Positions 1 through 8,363 are shown, numbered from the stretch's first letter. The stretch is 64,000 bases of DNA from Chryseolinea serpens (GCF_900129725.1 NZ_FQWQ01000003.1:310001-374000), one strand, 5' to 3'. The notes: generated by a model from the sequence alone, not told the origin. Program-made: numbers and translations.

Positions 1-480
1 GGTGGTCACCTGTTCGGAAATTTCCGCCGGTGTTTTGCCCGGGGTTCCCGATAAAAGCAATGCGGCAACACGTGCGGGATGTTGACTCGCGTAGGCCACC
101 GCGGCATGACCACCCATGCTGTGTGCCACGAGGATGAAGCGATCCAGTTGAAGAACATCGACCACCGCCGCGATGTCCTGGGCGAGGTCTTGGGGCGCAT
201 ACTTCAGTTCACGGGGACGTTCCGATTGGCCGTGGCCTCTAAAATCCAAGGCAATGGCACGGTAATTTTTGCGAACATGGTCGAGTTGATTTCTCCAGTG
301 TTCGATGCTGCCACCAAACGAATGAACAAATACGATGGGTGTTTTTCCTTTTCCGCCGTCGTCGATGTGCAATGTTCCCACAGGTCCCAGAAGCTGATGA
401 ACCGGTTGTGTGGTTTCTGTTTTCCGGACATTCCGCTCCCGATGTTTTGGAGTAGACTTATTTTTTCCGAGCGTCTGCAT
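1..480 (-). CDS. Alpha/beta hydrolase, 3' end cut by window edge
   Basis: Only the first 160 codons are inside the window; the reading frame is still open at position 1. The visible protein is an alpha/beta-hydrolase fold enzyme: an oxyanion-loop motif HSFGG at about residues 53-57, RGHGQS at 81-86, and the nucleophile elbow AHSMGG at 119-124 with the probable catalytic serine at 121. The acid and histidine of the triad would lie beyond the edge. The ATG at 478-480 is the first after an in-frame stop upstream. No signal peptide is visible, so it is probably cytoplasmic. The substrate cannot be told from the fold; small esters, lactones or haloalkanes are all possible. Confidence 0.85.
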   Translation of the reverse strand, partial: MQTLGKNKSTPKHRERNVRKTETTQPVHQLLGPVGTLHIDDGGKGKTPIVFVHSFGGSIEHWRNQLDHVRKNYRAIALDFRGHGQSERPRELKYAPQDLAQDIAAVVDVLQLDRFILVAHSMGGHAAVAYASQHPARVAALLLSGTPGKTPAEISEQVTT

Positions 481-655
481 AAAATTTCTATTTTGTCGTT
501 TTTGATGGAGTCAAGACAAGAGTGTTCCATGCCGATTTTTATTGATGGCATGAGTTCTTCCCGTGAAGGAATGCATGGGGCTTCATTTTTTTAACAGCGG
601 TGCCGGCAAATTGTTCCGCACCATCGGTACCCGGATATTGTCCATCCTATTCCAT

Positions 656-1120
656 CTAAGGGGCCTTGTAGGTAACAAAGTCAATACCCACCCCGTTGGG
701 GTCTACCACGGCAAAATGGCGATCGCCCCAGGGTTCGTCGCGGAGTTCGATCGCGATGGGAATGCCGAGCGATTTGATTCGCCTGAACTCTGCGTCTACG
801 TCCCTGACTTCAATGGTGAAGAACATGCCCGCTCCCTGGAATGCCGGTTGAAAAACCGGTTGTTGCGTAGGGTGATTCGGGAGCAGGAACGCGACCGCCG
901 GGGTGTTGTCGGGAGCGTGCATCAGTATATAAAAATCGTTTTCAAAGGCGACGCTGTATTTCAGCACGTTGGTGTAGAAATCTTTTGATTCCTTCAGCTT
1001 TGGCGTAATGATGCCGACGTTTACTTTCATGGCGGTTTGGGGTTGGCCTTGCGTGGAGAGGGCGGCGAGCATTCCCAGGATTCCCACCAGCACGCCCACA
1101 ATCAGAATCAGCTTTTTCAT
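656..1120 (-). CDS. VOC-fold (glyoxalase/bleomycin-resistance) protein with N-terminal membrane anchor
   Basis: A 154-residue protein. Residues 3-22 form one hydrophobic stretch after two lysines, which looks like a signal peptide or uncleaved anchor. Residues 31-152 are a single vicinal-oxygen-chelate domain: it opens with a typical beta strand followed by KLKESKDFYTNVL and closes with the usual DPNGVGIDF strand. VOC proteins act as dimers on metal-bound small molecules or bind antibiotics. Most are cytoplasmic, so the N-terminal segment is odd. An internal ATG (Met31, about position 1030) would give a plain cytoplasmic VOC protein, and the start is therefore not certain. It is transcribed toward the hydrolase at the left edge. 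The substrate is unknown. Confidence 0.8.
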   Translation of the reverse strand: MKKLILIVGVLVGILGMLAALSTQGQPQTAMKVNVGIITPKLKESKDFYTNVLKYSVAFENDFYILMHAPDNTPAVAFLLPNHPTQQPVFQPAFQGAGMFFTIEVRDVDAEFRRIKSLGIPIAIELRDEPWGDRHFAVVDPNGVGIDFVTYKAP

Positions 1121-1420
1121 GGCAATGGATCTTTTTTGTTCGATTTACTCCATAAAGAAACAAGGCCTGCCTGACAACGGTATGTCAGCAGTATTTCAGG
1201 AACGGAAATCTTTTTGATCTTTTTTCGAAAAAAGCCTTCCAGGGGTTGTCCCGGGCCTACCAACAACGCATCAACCTGACAGACAACACCCGCGTCGGAT
1301 AAATCCCGTCCGTGCGATCCCACCAGCGAGTGACATGCCCGGCATCGGTTTGGTCGAATAACGGCACGGAGCCGGTCTATTCTTTTCTTCTTTGAGAATG
1401 AGATTCCGTGTAAGGCCACT
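1121..1420. other. Intergenic region between divergent genes, no feature seen
   Basis: This 300-bp stretch separates the divergent VOC and DUF5916 genes and must hold both promoters. I found no convincing Bacteroidota -7 element (TAnnTTTG), no clear hairpin and no coding sequence in it. Confidence 0.5.
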
Positions 1421-3646
1421 ATGAAAAAAATGCTCACCCCCCTTTTGGTGTTGCTCGGCGCTGCCGTGGGCGCGCAGCAAATGACCATCCCAGCCCTGGA
1501 AGCAACGCCGATCGATCAAGCGCTAAAGATCGACGGATATTTTACCGAGGACGCCTGGATGAACGCGAAAGAAGCCACTGGTTTCTGGACCAATTTTCCG
1601 GCCGACACAACTTTGGCCAAGGGACAGACGGTGGTTCGTGTTCTGTATGACCATGATTTTGTGTACATCGGTGCGGTGTTGTACAATCACACGTCTGTCG
1701 GCCGGTATGTGGCGTCGTCGTTGCGCAGGGATTATCCGTTTGCGGAGAACGATGCTTTTGGTGTGATCCTGGATACCTACCGCGATCAAACGAATGGTTA
1801 TGGTTTTTACGTGAGCGCCTATGGCGTGCAGCGCGAGGAACAGATCTTCGCCGGCATCACCACCGACGGCACGTGGGACACGAAATGGTACAGCGCCGTG
1901 AGCCAGGATTCCGCGAGTTGGTCTGTGGAGATGGCCATCCCCCTGAAGTATGTTCGGTTCAAAGAGGCCATGAACGAGTGGAATATCAATTTCGTCCGCA
2001 ACGATATTGCCGCCAACGAGCGTTCATCGTGGGCACGAGTGCCGAGAAATTTTTCCATGATCAACCTGGCGTATCACGGCACACTGGAATGGCCCGAACA
2101 TCTTAAAAGGGTAAAGAAAAATTATTCCATCATCCCCTCGCTCACCTATGCCGCCAGCCAGACCGCCGATGACGCCATTGGCACGCACGCCCGGCTCTCG
2201 CTGGATGGAAAAATTTCGATTACGTCTGCGCTAAACCTGGACGTCACGATCAACCCCGATTTTTCCCAAGCGGAAGTGGACCAGGTTCAATTGAACATCA
2301 CCCGTTTTGAGTTGGTGTTTCCGGAGAAACGATTTTTCTTTATCGAGAACAGCGACCTCTTTTCACAATTCGGCATTCAGCAAACGGGTACGTCTACCAT
2401 CCGGCCGTTCTATTCCAGGCGCATCGGGCTGCAATACAATGCTGCGCGCAGCCAGTGGGAGCGGACCCCATTGCTGGGCGGATTGCGGCTGAGCGGCAAG
2501 ATCAACAAGAACCTTCGCGTGGGCGCGATGAGCGTGCAGACCGACGCATTGGATACGCCTGCAGAGCAATCGGGCGCGACGCTGAAATTTCCGAGTCAAA
2601 ATTATTCCGTGCTGGCCGTTCAACAGAAAGTGTTCTCGCGATCAAACATTGGCATCATCGTCGAGAACCGCCAGGCGATGAAACCTGATTCTGTCGCCCG
2701 TTTCAGTTTTGACCAGCGTAACTACAATCGCCTGATCGGCGCGGAATATAACCTGGCCTCGGCCAACAACACCTGGACCGGGAAAGTGTTTACGAACTAC
2801 ACGTGGGACCATCGCGATAAAATCGCCAACGCACAGGGCGTCTGGCTTTCGCGTAACACGTTGCGGAGTGCAAGTTATGTGGGCTATACCAAAGCGGGAA
2901 AGGAATTTCAGCCCGACATGGGTTTTGTTCCCCGCAACAACTTTTCAAATTTTTATACGGAAGCCGACTATAAATTTTACACAAAAAAACCGGCGGCCAA
3001 ATTGAACTTTGTCGCGCCGATCATCCACTATGATATTTATCTCGACTCGCTGGGTAAAAAGACCGATCACCAGTGGCGCTACGGATTGTATGTCACGTTC
3101 AAGAACACGGCTTATTTCTATCTGTTAGGCTGGAACGAATACACACGCCTGACTGCGCCGTTTAACCCGGCGCAAACTGAGGGCCCCATGTTACCGCCTG
3201 GATCGGTGCATCGCTATGCTGCCGTCAGCTTGTATTATGAAACCGATTTCCGCAAGAACCGGTTTGGGACCTTGTGGATAAAGACCGGTCAATACTTCAA
3301 CGGAAATTTTGTGCAGGTCACGGTCAACCTAAACCAGAAGGTTCAGCCGTGGGGCACCGTAGGGCTGAACGTCGACTTCAATCGCATTCAGTTGCCAAAG
3401 CCTTATGCCAACAACACGCTGTATGCCATTGGACCGAAAGCAGATATTTCCTTTTCAAAATCTTTGTTCTTTAACACGATCGTGCAATACAACAATCAAA
3501 ATGAAAATCTCAATGTTTATGCCCGTGTGCAGTGGAGGTTCCGGCCGCTGTCGGATTTTTATATTATCTATACCAATAATCATGACGTCAATCCCTGGCT
3601 GAGGCGCGACCAGGCGCTCACGGCCAAGCTGGTGTATTGGCTCTGA
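1421..3646 (+). CDS. DUF5916 family outer-membrane protein with CBM9-like domain
   Basis: A 741-residue secreted protein. Residues 1-18 are a signal peptide ending in an AQQ-type cleavage region. Residues of about 29-225 resemble the carbohydrate-binding family 9-like beta sandwich (start pattern KIDGYFTEDAW, later FGVILDTYRDQTNGY). The rest is rich in alternating aromatic and polar strands (for example YSRRIGLQY) and ends in AKLVYWL, consistent with a beta-barrel in the outer membrane. This domain order is the usual one for the DUF5916 family, which is common and poorly characterised in Bacteroidota. Binding of a carbohydrate or related polymer is a family-level inference. It stands alone: the next gene starts 115 bp downstream. 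Confidence 0.88.
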   Translation: MKKMLTPLLVLLGAAVGAQQMTIPALEATPIDQALKIDGYFTEDAWMNAKEATGFWTNFPADTTLAKGQTVVRVLYDHDFVYIGAVLYNHTSVGRYVASSLRRDYPFAENDAFGVILDTYRDQTNGYGFYVSAYGVQREEQIFAGITTDGTWDTKWYSAVSQDSASWSVEMAIPLKYVRFKEAMNEWNINFVRNDIAANERSSWARVPRNFSMINLAYHGTLEWPEHLKRVKKNYSIIPSLTYAASQTADDAIGTHARLSLDGKISITSALNLDVTINPDFSQAEVDQVQLNITRFELVFPEKRFFFIENSDLFSQFGIQQTGTSTIRPFYSRRIGLQYNAARSQWERTPLLGGLRLSGKINKNLRVGAMSVQTDALDTPAEQSGATLKFPSQNYSVLAVQQKVFSRSNIGIIVENRQAMKPDSVARFSFDQRNYNRLIGAEYNLASANNTWTGKVFTNYTWDHRDKIANAQGVWLSRNTLRSASYVGYTKAGKEFQPDMGFVPRNNFSNFYTEADYKFYTKKPAAKLNFVAPIIHYDIYLDSLGKKTDHQWRYGLYVTFKNTAYFYLLGWNEYTRLTAPFNPAQTEGPMLPPGSVHRYAAVSLYYETDFRKNRFGTLWIKTGQYFNGNFVQVTVNLNQKVQPWGTVGLNVDFNRIQLPKPYANNTLYAIGPKADISFSKSLFFNTIVQYNNQNENLNVYARVQWRFRPLSDFYIIYTNNHDVNPWLRRDQALTAKLVYWL

Positions 3647-3761
3647 TGCTATGGGTTGAAGGTATTTGGAATGGGTAAATAAAGTTGTTGAATTAAGCCC
3701 CTTCGCGCGACCGGCAATACCGAGGATTTTGCTATTTTAGACCTCTTTAAAATGTGAACCT

Positions 3762-4319
3762 ATGCCGCACATCGACCTGCCAAAAGAATATCCCGGGATC
3801 CGGAGTTTGTTTGTTTATCGCCCGGAAACCGCCGCCCCGCTCAATGCACTCGTGCAAACCCTGCTTCACAATCCCCATCCCAGTCTGAGTCCCGGTGAGC
3901 GGGAGCTGATCGCTACCTATGTCTCCAGTTTGAACACCTGCAAATATTGCGCAACCGTACACGGCGCCATTGCCAAGCATCACCTGAAGAACGCCGACAT
4001 TGTTTCGGCGGTGAAGGTCGACCCCGATCAAGCCAACATCAGTGATAAATTGAAAGCCTTGTTAAAGATCGCCGCCAAAGTTCAACTGGGCGGCAAGGAG
4101 GTCAAGCCCTCCGATGTTGAAGCGGCTCGGAAAGAAGGTGCGACAGACATCGAGATCCACGACACGGTTTTGATCGCCGCCGCCTTCTGCATGTTCAACC
4201 GCTATGTGGATGGCCTGGCCACGTGGGCGCCCGACGATCCGGAGGTGTACGACCGAATGGGTAAGCAACGGGCCGAGGAAGGATACCTTACTCCCCCTTT
4301 CAAAGTCCAACCCAATTAA
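3762..4319 (+). CDS. Carboxymuconolactone decarboxylase/AhpD-like peroxidase-related protein
   Basis: A 185-residue cytoplasmic protein with the AhpD-type active-site pattern: Glu47 in GEREL, then Cys60-x2-Cys63-x3-His67 (CKYCATVH). In AhpD-like proteins these residues form a thiol redox centre that reduces peroxides or a partner peroxiredoxin; the length matches the 'peroxidase-related enzyme' subgroup rather than true gamma-carboxymuconolactone decarboxylase. It is followed after 65 bp by a small DUF2798 membrane protein on the same strand. The role is probably peroxide or electrophile detoxification, but the partner is not visible. Confidence 0.88.
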   Translation: MPHIDLPKEYPGIRSLFVYRPETAAPLNALVQTLLHNPHPSLSPGERELIATYVSSLNTCKYCATVHGAIAKHHLKNADIVSAVKVDPDQANISDKLKALLKIAAKVQLGGKEVKPSDVEAARKEGATDIEIHDTVLIAAAFCMFNRYVDGLATWAPDDPEVYDRMGKQRAEEGYLTPPFKVQPN

Positions 4320-4384
4320 TCGTCACCGGTGTCTTCTCATGCAACCTCTATTCGCGCCTGGCGTAACCTGGGCCCTTACGGTTT

Positions 4385-4615
4385 ATGAAACTGAACAACA
4401 GACTTCGTCGATACATCAACACGGCATTGATCATTGGGCCGATGACCCTGATCATGGCGTTTGTGGGTGTACTTAGAAATTACGGGTTGGTCTCGGGCTG
4501 GATCCTGAAAAGTTTTGTCACGTGGTTGACCATGTTCCCGATCGCTTACGTGTGCGCCTTTTTCATTATTCCCATCGCCAATAGGGTAACATCCAAGATC
4601 AACTTCAACGATTGA
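4385..4615 (+). CDS. DUF2798 family small membrane protein
   Basis: A 76-residue protein with two predicted membrane helices at about residues 14-34 and 46-66, separated by a short loop. The layout and the MTLIMAF and FPIAYVCAFFIIPIA stretches fit DUF2798, a family of small inner-membrane proteins of unknown function. It lies 65 bp downstream of the AhpD-like gene on the same strand and could be co-transcribed with it. It ends 60 bp before the convergent heptad-repeat gene. Confidence 0.72.
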   Translation: MKLNNRLRRYINTALIIGPMTLIMAFVGVLRNYGLVSGWILKSFVTWLTMFPIAYVCAFFIIPIANRVTSKINFND

Positions 4616-4675
4616 AAATCGATTTTTGGAAAGATACAGAAGGGAACGCCCGTTCTTTTGTGAGCAAGTGTTGAT

Positions 4676-4939
4676 TTAAGCCTTGACCTTTTTTGCAATC
4701 CGGATCAGCAGGTCATGGTTGGCCTTGAGGAAGGCGTTGTTAGCCTTCAACAGTTTGTTGTTCTCGGCCAGGTATCTGGCGTTGGCCTTTAGCACCTTGT
4801 TATTTTCCGCGATCAATGCTTTGTTCGCGTTGATGGAGCCTGCGTTCTTTTTGAGGAGACCGTTGTTCGACGTCAACAGCTTGTGGTTTCTGTTCAGGAT
4901 CTTGTTGTTTGCCGAGACGAGAGAGGATACTTCTGCCAT
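4676..4939 (-). CDS. Protein made entirely of Asn-containing heptad repeats (predicted coiled coil)
   Basis: I do not recognise this 87-residue protein. Residues 7-83 are eleven uninterrupted heptads. Asparagine sits at the same position ten times in a row (residues 11, 18, 25, 32, 39, 46, 53, 60, 67 and 74) and a Leu/Ile/Val lies three residues before each one (8, 15, 22 and so on to 71, then 78). Put in coiled-coil register this gives aliphatic residues at 'a' and Asn at 'd'; with the other choice, Asn at 'a' and residues 7, 14, 21 and so on at 'd'. There is no signal peptide or membrane segment; the tail is basic (KKVKA). The opposite strand is also open, but its translation lacks any family character. 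The ATG at 4939 is the only sensible start. Confidence 0.72.
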   Translation of the reverse strand: MAEVSSLVSANNKILNRNHKLLTSNNGLLKKNAGSINANKALIAENNKVLKANARYLAENNKLLKANNAFLKANHDLLIRIAKKVKA

Positions 4940-5033
4940 AGGTATGAAAGTTTAGGGATGACTATTTAAATCGATTTGCAAACTACCCGTCACCGCTTTT
5001 CTTCGTTATATTGCATTTACAAAATCGAGCGTA

Positions 5034-6026
5034 TTGAAATCTACTATAAAAACCGGGAGAAACATACCGGTTCTCTATTTTTTATTTTTGGTGATCGTGC
5101 TCGTGAGCTGGTTGATCTATGTTCAACAGATTGACTTGATGTCGTTGTACGGACGGCGATGGCCTGCAGCCCTCACGATGATCTTCGGATCATTCATCGC
5201 GGGCTCGAGTCCCGAAGGCAGCGCGGCTATTGCCTACCCGGTCTTCACGCTGCTGCTGGACATTGCCCCACCCATTGCGCGTAATTTTGCATTTGCCATT
5301 CAGAGCATCGGCATGACCTCCGCTTCATTGCTCATCCTGGGTCTGCGGATCAAAGTGGAGTGGAATTATATTCGCTTCGTAACGCTCGGAGGTGTTTTTG
5401 GATTGGTCTTTGGAACCTACCAGATCGTGCCTTTGGTGTCGCCGGTGATGGCGAAGCTTTTCTTCGTGTCGCTATGGCTCAGTTTTGGCGTAGCGCTGTG
5501 GATCGAGAACCGACACCCCGCCCGTCAAGTGTTCGACGACATCCAAAACTTTAGCAGGAAAGATAAAATCAACCTGATCCTCTTCGGCTTTGTGGGGGGC
5601 ATCATTTCCTCGCTCTTTGGAACGGGGATAAATATTTTCACGTATTGCCTCATGACGATCTACTACCGCGTGTCCGAGAAGGTAGCCACACCGTCGTCGG
5701 TGATCATCATGACCATTGAAACGCTTTTGGGATTTTTTATCCACGCGCAGGTCATCGGCGATTTTCAACCCGCCGCTTTCGAGATGTGGATTGCCTGTGT
5801 CCCCATCGTTGCCTTTTTTGCCCCGCTGGGAGCTTTTGTGATCAGCAAACTTCCCCGGAAGCGCATAGCACAGTTCTTGTACTGTATTCTCGTCGTCCAG
5901 TTTTTTGGCGCGATGCTGGTGATCAAACCTTCGCTGCTCCAACTCCTCATGTGTGGCATCGTGCTGGCGTCGGGCCTTGCCATTTTTACCTACCTGGCGA
6001 AGCTGCGGAGAACGGTGAAAGTCTAG
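5034..6026 (+). CDS. TauE/SafE family permease (TSUP)
   Basis: A 330-residue inner-membrane protein with about eight or nine hydrophobic helices arranged as two homologous halves, the layout of the TauE/SafE family. Family-type glycine-rich segments appear in each half: FIAGSSPEGSAAIAYP early on and FVGGIISSLFGTGINIF in the second half. Family members export sulfite, sulfoacetate or other organosulfonates, or import sulfur compounds; the substrate here is not known. The frame has no ATG near its 5' end, so TTG at 5034 is taken as the start; GTG codons at about 5091-5103 are alternatives but would cut into the first helix. It reads alone, with a 177-bp gap before the ArsR operon. Confidence 0.83.
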   Translation: MKSTIKTGRNIPVLYFLFLVIVLVSWLIYVQQIDLMSLYGRRWPAALTMIFGSFIAGSSPEGSAAIAYPVFTLLLDIAPPIARNFAFAIQSIGMTSASLLILGLRIKVEWNYIRFVTLGGVFGLVFGTYQIVPLVSPVMAKLFFVSLWLSFGVALWIENRHPARQVFDDIQNFSRKDKINLILFGFVGGIISSLFGTGINIFTYCLMTIYYRVSEKVATPSSVIIMTIETLLGFFIHAQVIGDFQPAAFEMWIACVPIVAFFAPLGAFVISKLPRKRIAQFLYCILVVQFFGAMLVIKPSLLQLLMCGIVLASGLAIFTYLAKLRRTVKV

Positions 6027-6153
6027 CGTCCGCCTCATCCTAATCCAAATCAGATGTCAACCGGGATTAGCTTTCAAAATCATCCTGCATAAGGCAGTCC
6101 TCCTTTTGAGAAGGCACTGCTTCTACTTTTAAAAAATAATCATATTGCTATTG

Positions 6154-6171
6154 TGTAAGTACTTGCTTACA
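6154..6171. promoter_or_regulatory. Operator 1 of the ArsR-type repressor (inverted repeat)
   Basis: Perfect inverted repeat TGTAAG-N6-CTTACA. It is one of two copies directly upstream of the ArsR gene, which points to self-repression. Confidence 0.75.
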
Positions 6172-6179
6172 TATATATT

Positions 6180-6197
6180 TGTAAGCAGATACTTACA
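6180..6197. promoter_or_regulatory. Operator 2 of the ArsR-type repressor (inverted repeat)
   Basis: Second perfect TGTAAG-N6-CTTACA palindrome with a different spacer. It lies 26 bp downstream of the first (start to start) and 6 bp before the ArsR start codon, so bound repressor would probably cover the promoter or block its clearance. Confidence 0.75.
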
Positions 6198-6203
6198 TAT
6201 TAT

Positions 6204-6548
6204 ATGGAAACCCGACGGGATGTTTTTCACGCCATTGCCGATCCGACGCGGCGCGAGATCATCAACCTCATAGCGGCCCGGTCGCTAAACCTGAATGCTA
6301 TTGCCGGAAACTTCGACGTGAGTCGCCCGGCCATTTCGCAGCACATCAAAGTGCTGGTGGAGTGCGGCCTGGTGGTGATCAGCCAGCAGGGAAGGGAACG
6401 TTTTTGTGAAGCCCGGCTGGAAAGACTGAGCGAGATCGCCGAATGGGTAGAACCCTACAAGAAATTCTGGAACGCGCGAATGGACAAGCTGGGATTTCTT
6501 CTGGACGAATTGGAAAGCAAGCCCAGACGTAAACCAAAAAAACGATAA
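6204..6548 (+). CDS. ArsR-family winged-helix repressor (SRPBCC-operon type)
   Basis: A 114-residue ArsR/SmtB-fold regulator. It opens with the usual DVFHAIADPTRREII helix; the helix-turn-helix spans about residues 32-51 with recognition helix SRPAISQHIKVL. The classic metal-binding cysteine motif of metal-sensing ArsR proteins is absent; Cys54 and Cys68 are isolated. The C-terminus is very basic. It belongs to the SdpR-like subgroup that typically sits beside SRPBCC (AHSA1-like) genes, as it does here: a membrane protein and an SRPBCC protein follow with gaps of 17 and 4 bp. Two perfect palindromes upstream strongly suggest autoregulation. The inducer is unknown. Confidence 0.9.
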   Translation: METRRDVFHAIADPTRREIINLIAARSLNLNAIAGNFDVSRPAISQHIKVLVECGLVVISQQGRERFCEARLERLSEIAEWVEPYKKFWNARMDKLGFLLDELESKPRRKPKKR

Positions 6549-6565
6549 CCTTAAATCATCCGCCT

Positions 6566-6952
6566 ATGAATCTCTTGAAAAGCGCCGGCGCTATTCTTGC
6601 CGGATTTATCTTCGTCGTGATCATTTCCACCGCCACCGATCAGGCGCTGGAAAAAACAGGGATCATGAAACAGCCGTTCGATCTCAACCCGGTTTGGTTT
6701 ATTCTTTTTGTGATTCTTTACCGGTCGATCTATGGCGTTGTTGGAACCTATATCACAGCCAGTCTCGCACCGAGCAACCCGATGCGCCACGCAATGATCA
6801 GCGGCTTTATTGGGTTGGCCATCAGCCTTGCGGGTGCGATTGTAATGCGCGAGTACGGACCGGCTTGGTATGCGATTTCGCTTGTTGTGCTTGCGTTGCC
6901 TACGGCATGGCTGGGGGGTAAATTGAAAGTAATGAAAAACGCAAACCCCTGA
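6566..6952 (+). CDS. Small four-helix membrane protein of unknown function
   Basis: A 128-residue protein with four hydrophobic segments (about 6-23, 43-64, 77-96 and 102-118), the first possibly also acting as a signal anchor. No catalytic or binding motif is evident and I do not recognise the family. It is the middle gene of the ArsR operon, 17 bp after the repressor and 4 bp before the SRPBCC gene, so it is almost certainly co-expressed with them. A role in the same lipid, stress or small-molecule response is an inference from position only. Confidence 0.8.
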   Translation: MNLLKSAGAILAGFIFVVIISTATDQALEKTGIMKQPFDLNPVWFILFVILYRSIYGVVGTYITASLAPSNPMRHAMISGFIGLAISLAGAIVMREYGPAWYAISLVVLALPTAWLGGKLKVMKNANP

Positions 6953-6956
6953 TAGC

Positions 6957-7445
6957 ATGAAACAAGACATTGTTGTTACCCGCATCTACAATGCCCCGGT
7001 GGAAACCGTGTGGAGGGCTTGGGTGGAACCCGAACTGGTGAAACGCTGGTGGGGTCCGGACCGATTCACGTGTCCCAGTGCAAAGATGGATTTTCGCGAG
7101 GGCGGGGCGTCCGTTGTTTGCATGCGGGCGCCGAAGGAATTTGGTGGTCAGGATACCTATAGTGTATGGGTCTACACAAAGATCACCCCGTTCGAACGCA
7201 TCGAGTTCATTCAGAATCTTTCCAATGCGCAAGGCGTGAAGATGAATCCCGCCGATCTGGGCATGCCTCCCGATTTTCAAGAGGACGTGCGTACGGTGGT
7301 GACGTTTAAACGCCTCGGCGCAAATAAAACAGAGATGACGGTGACCGAATATGATTGGGAAGTGGGTGGACAAATGTCGGTATTCGCAAAGATGGGATTG
7401 GAACAGTGCATGGACAAGATGGGAGCGATCTTTGTAGAAGCATAG
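6957..7445 (+). CDS. SRPBCC (AHSA1-like) domain protein
   Basis: A 162-residue single-domain protein of the START/SRPBCC fold. Visible family features are the opening strand and helix (ITRIYNAPVETVWRAW-like with VKRWWGP), the RTVVTF strand and the C-terminal long helix region after MGLEQCMDKMG. These proteins bind hydrophobic ligands in a deep cavity; the AHSA1-like branch is often encoded with an ArsR repressor, as here. It is the last gene of the three-gene operon, and a strong terminator follows 42 bp after its stop. The ligand is unknown. Confidence 0.88.
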   Translation: MKQDIVVTRIYNAPVETVWRAWVEPELVKRWWGPDRFTCPSAKMDFREGGASVVCMRAPKEFGGQDTYSVWVYTKITPFERIEFIQNLSNAQGVKMNPADLGMPPDFQEDVRTVVTFKRLGANKTEMTVTEYDWEVGGQMSVFAKMGLEQCMDKMGAIFVEA

Positions 7446-7487
7446 CCCTGTCTTCGCATGTCATAAGCCAGGTTGAAATAGAACGAA

Positions 7488-7515
7488 CGGCCTCTTGAAA
7501 GAGGCCGTTTTTATT
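7488..7515 (+). terminator. Intrinsic terminator of the ArsR operon
   Basis: Stem CGGCCTCT / AGAGGCCG (7488-7495 and 7500-7507) with a TGAA loop, followed by a T-rich run. It lies between the convergent SRPBCC and lipoprotein genes; the T run is on the + strand. Confidence 0.88.
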
Positions 7516-7524
7516 TTATGGGTG

Positions 7525-7989
7525 TCACTGTTTCCGTTGACGTCCCACATAATGATCGTCCGCTTTTCCATCGGAGTCAAAATCAAGCACACCGTCGAAC
7601 TCGGCCAGGTTGTTTTTAACGGTGGTGTGAAGCTTGTAGGTGACACCGTCTGATTCGTTCATGACCAGCGTGTCGTTGGAAACGTGCCACGTGCCGGAGG
7701 TCTTGCGGAACAAGCTATCGCTCAGGGTATAGTATTCCGAACGGTAGGTTCCATCTTTATTAAAAAAAGTATGGATCGGCTTGATGTGAAGCATCGCTTC
7801 CCAGTTGACGCTGTCGCACACGGTGGTCGCGGTGGAGTCGCTGTTGCCCACGGTGGGCATGGTGACGTTGAGGTAGACATTTCTCCATTCCCCGACGAGG
7901 TCATCGGCTAAGGTGTTCCTGGTTTCTTTTGATGCGCAGGAAGGCAACACGAAGAGGCTGAGTAGGGCAAGACGGTTTAAAGCGCTCAT
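7525..7989 (-). CDS. Small lipoprotein, lipocalin-like
   Basis: A 154-residue lipoprotein: hydrophobic signal followed by the lipobox LPSC, with lipidated Cys18. The rest is a predicted beta-rich domain with the order WRNVYLN...GTYRSEYYTL...TSGTWHVSNDTLVMN, which is typical of lipocalin-like or META-type small lipoproteins of Bacteroidota, where an input-strength clause GTW...DTLVM recurs. A DSDGKADDHYVG tail resembles a calcium-type Asp loop but is short. It is single-gene and convergent with the ArsR operon. The role is unknown. Confidence 0.8.
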   Translation of the reverse strand: MSALNRLALLSLFVLPSCASKETRNTLADDLVGEWRNVYLNVTMPTVGNSDSTATTVCDSVNWEAMLHIKPIHTFFNKDGTYRSEYYTLSDSLFRKTSGTWHVSNDTLVMNESDGVTYKLHTTVKNNLAEFDGVLDFDSDGKADDHYVGRQRKQ

Positions 7990-8363
7990 AGGTTTTGACG
8001 GGTTTGATCAGATACTGAAAATACAAACTTTGCCTATGGAAATAACGGGAATCTTACCGAACCGGAAGTATCCCATCCCTAACCTGCCCCTGTCCTTCCT
8101 TAACCGACGAAAAGCGTCCCCGGTCATGGGAAAAGGAAGCCTCGGTATAGTCCAGTGGTTGTAAGTTAAAGCGCGAATGGATAGCGCAACGAGTTTCCAC
8201 GGACAGGCCTTACACCCAATTTCCCTCCTTTCCCAGTAACTTTTTCGCAATCCATTTTCGTTTCTATAAATATGTTAGATTGCGATTCTATTTATTTCAA
8301 GGATCAACGAAAATCAACAAGTCAGAGCCCGGCTTTTTGAATTTCTCAAAGGAGACGTCACGT
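7990..8363. other. Intergenic region between divergent genes, no gene supported
   Basis: This stretch contains the divergent promoters of the lipoprotein and the TPR/HTH regulator. An 80-codon open frame on the minus strand (8008-8250) has no family character and no signal and is not supported. A good Shine-Dalgarno-like AAAGGAG is seen at 8348-8354, just ahead of the ATG at 8364. Confidence 0.5.

Noticed and set aside
79-594. Plus-strand open frame of 171 codons at the left edge
   Set aside because: It overlaps the alpha/beta hydrolase on the minus strand, whose motifs are clear; its own translation has no family pattern.
4683-4955. Plus-strand open frame opposite the heptad gene
   Set aside because: Its hydrophobic repeats are the complement of the Asn/Leu heptads; no membrane-protein family or start signal supports it.
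8008-8250. Minus-strand 80-codon frame before the TPR/HTH regulator
   Set aside because: No family, no start signal and it lies in a promoter region.
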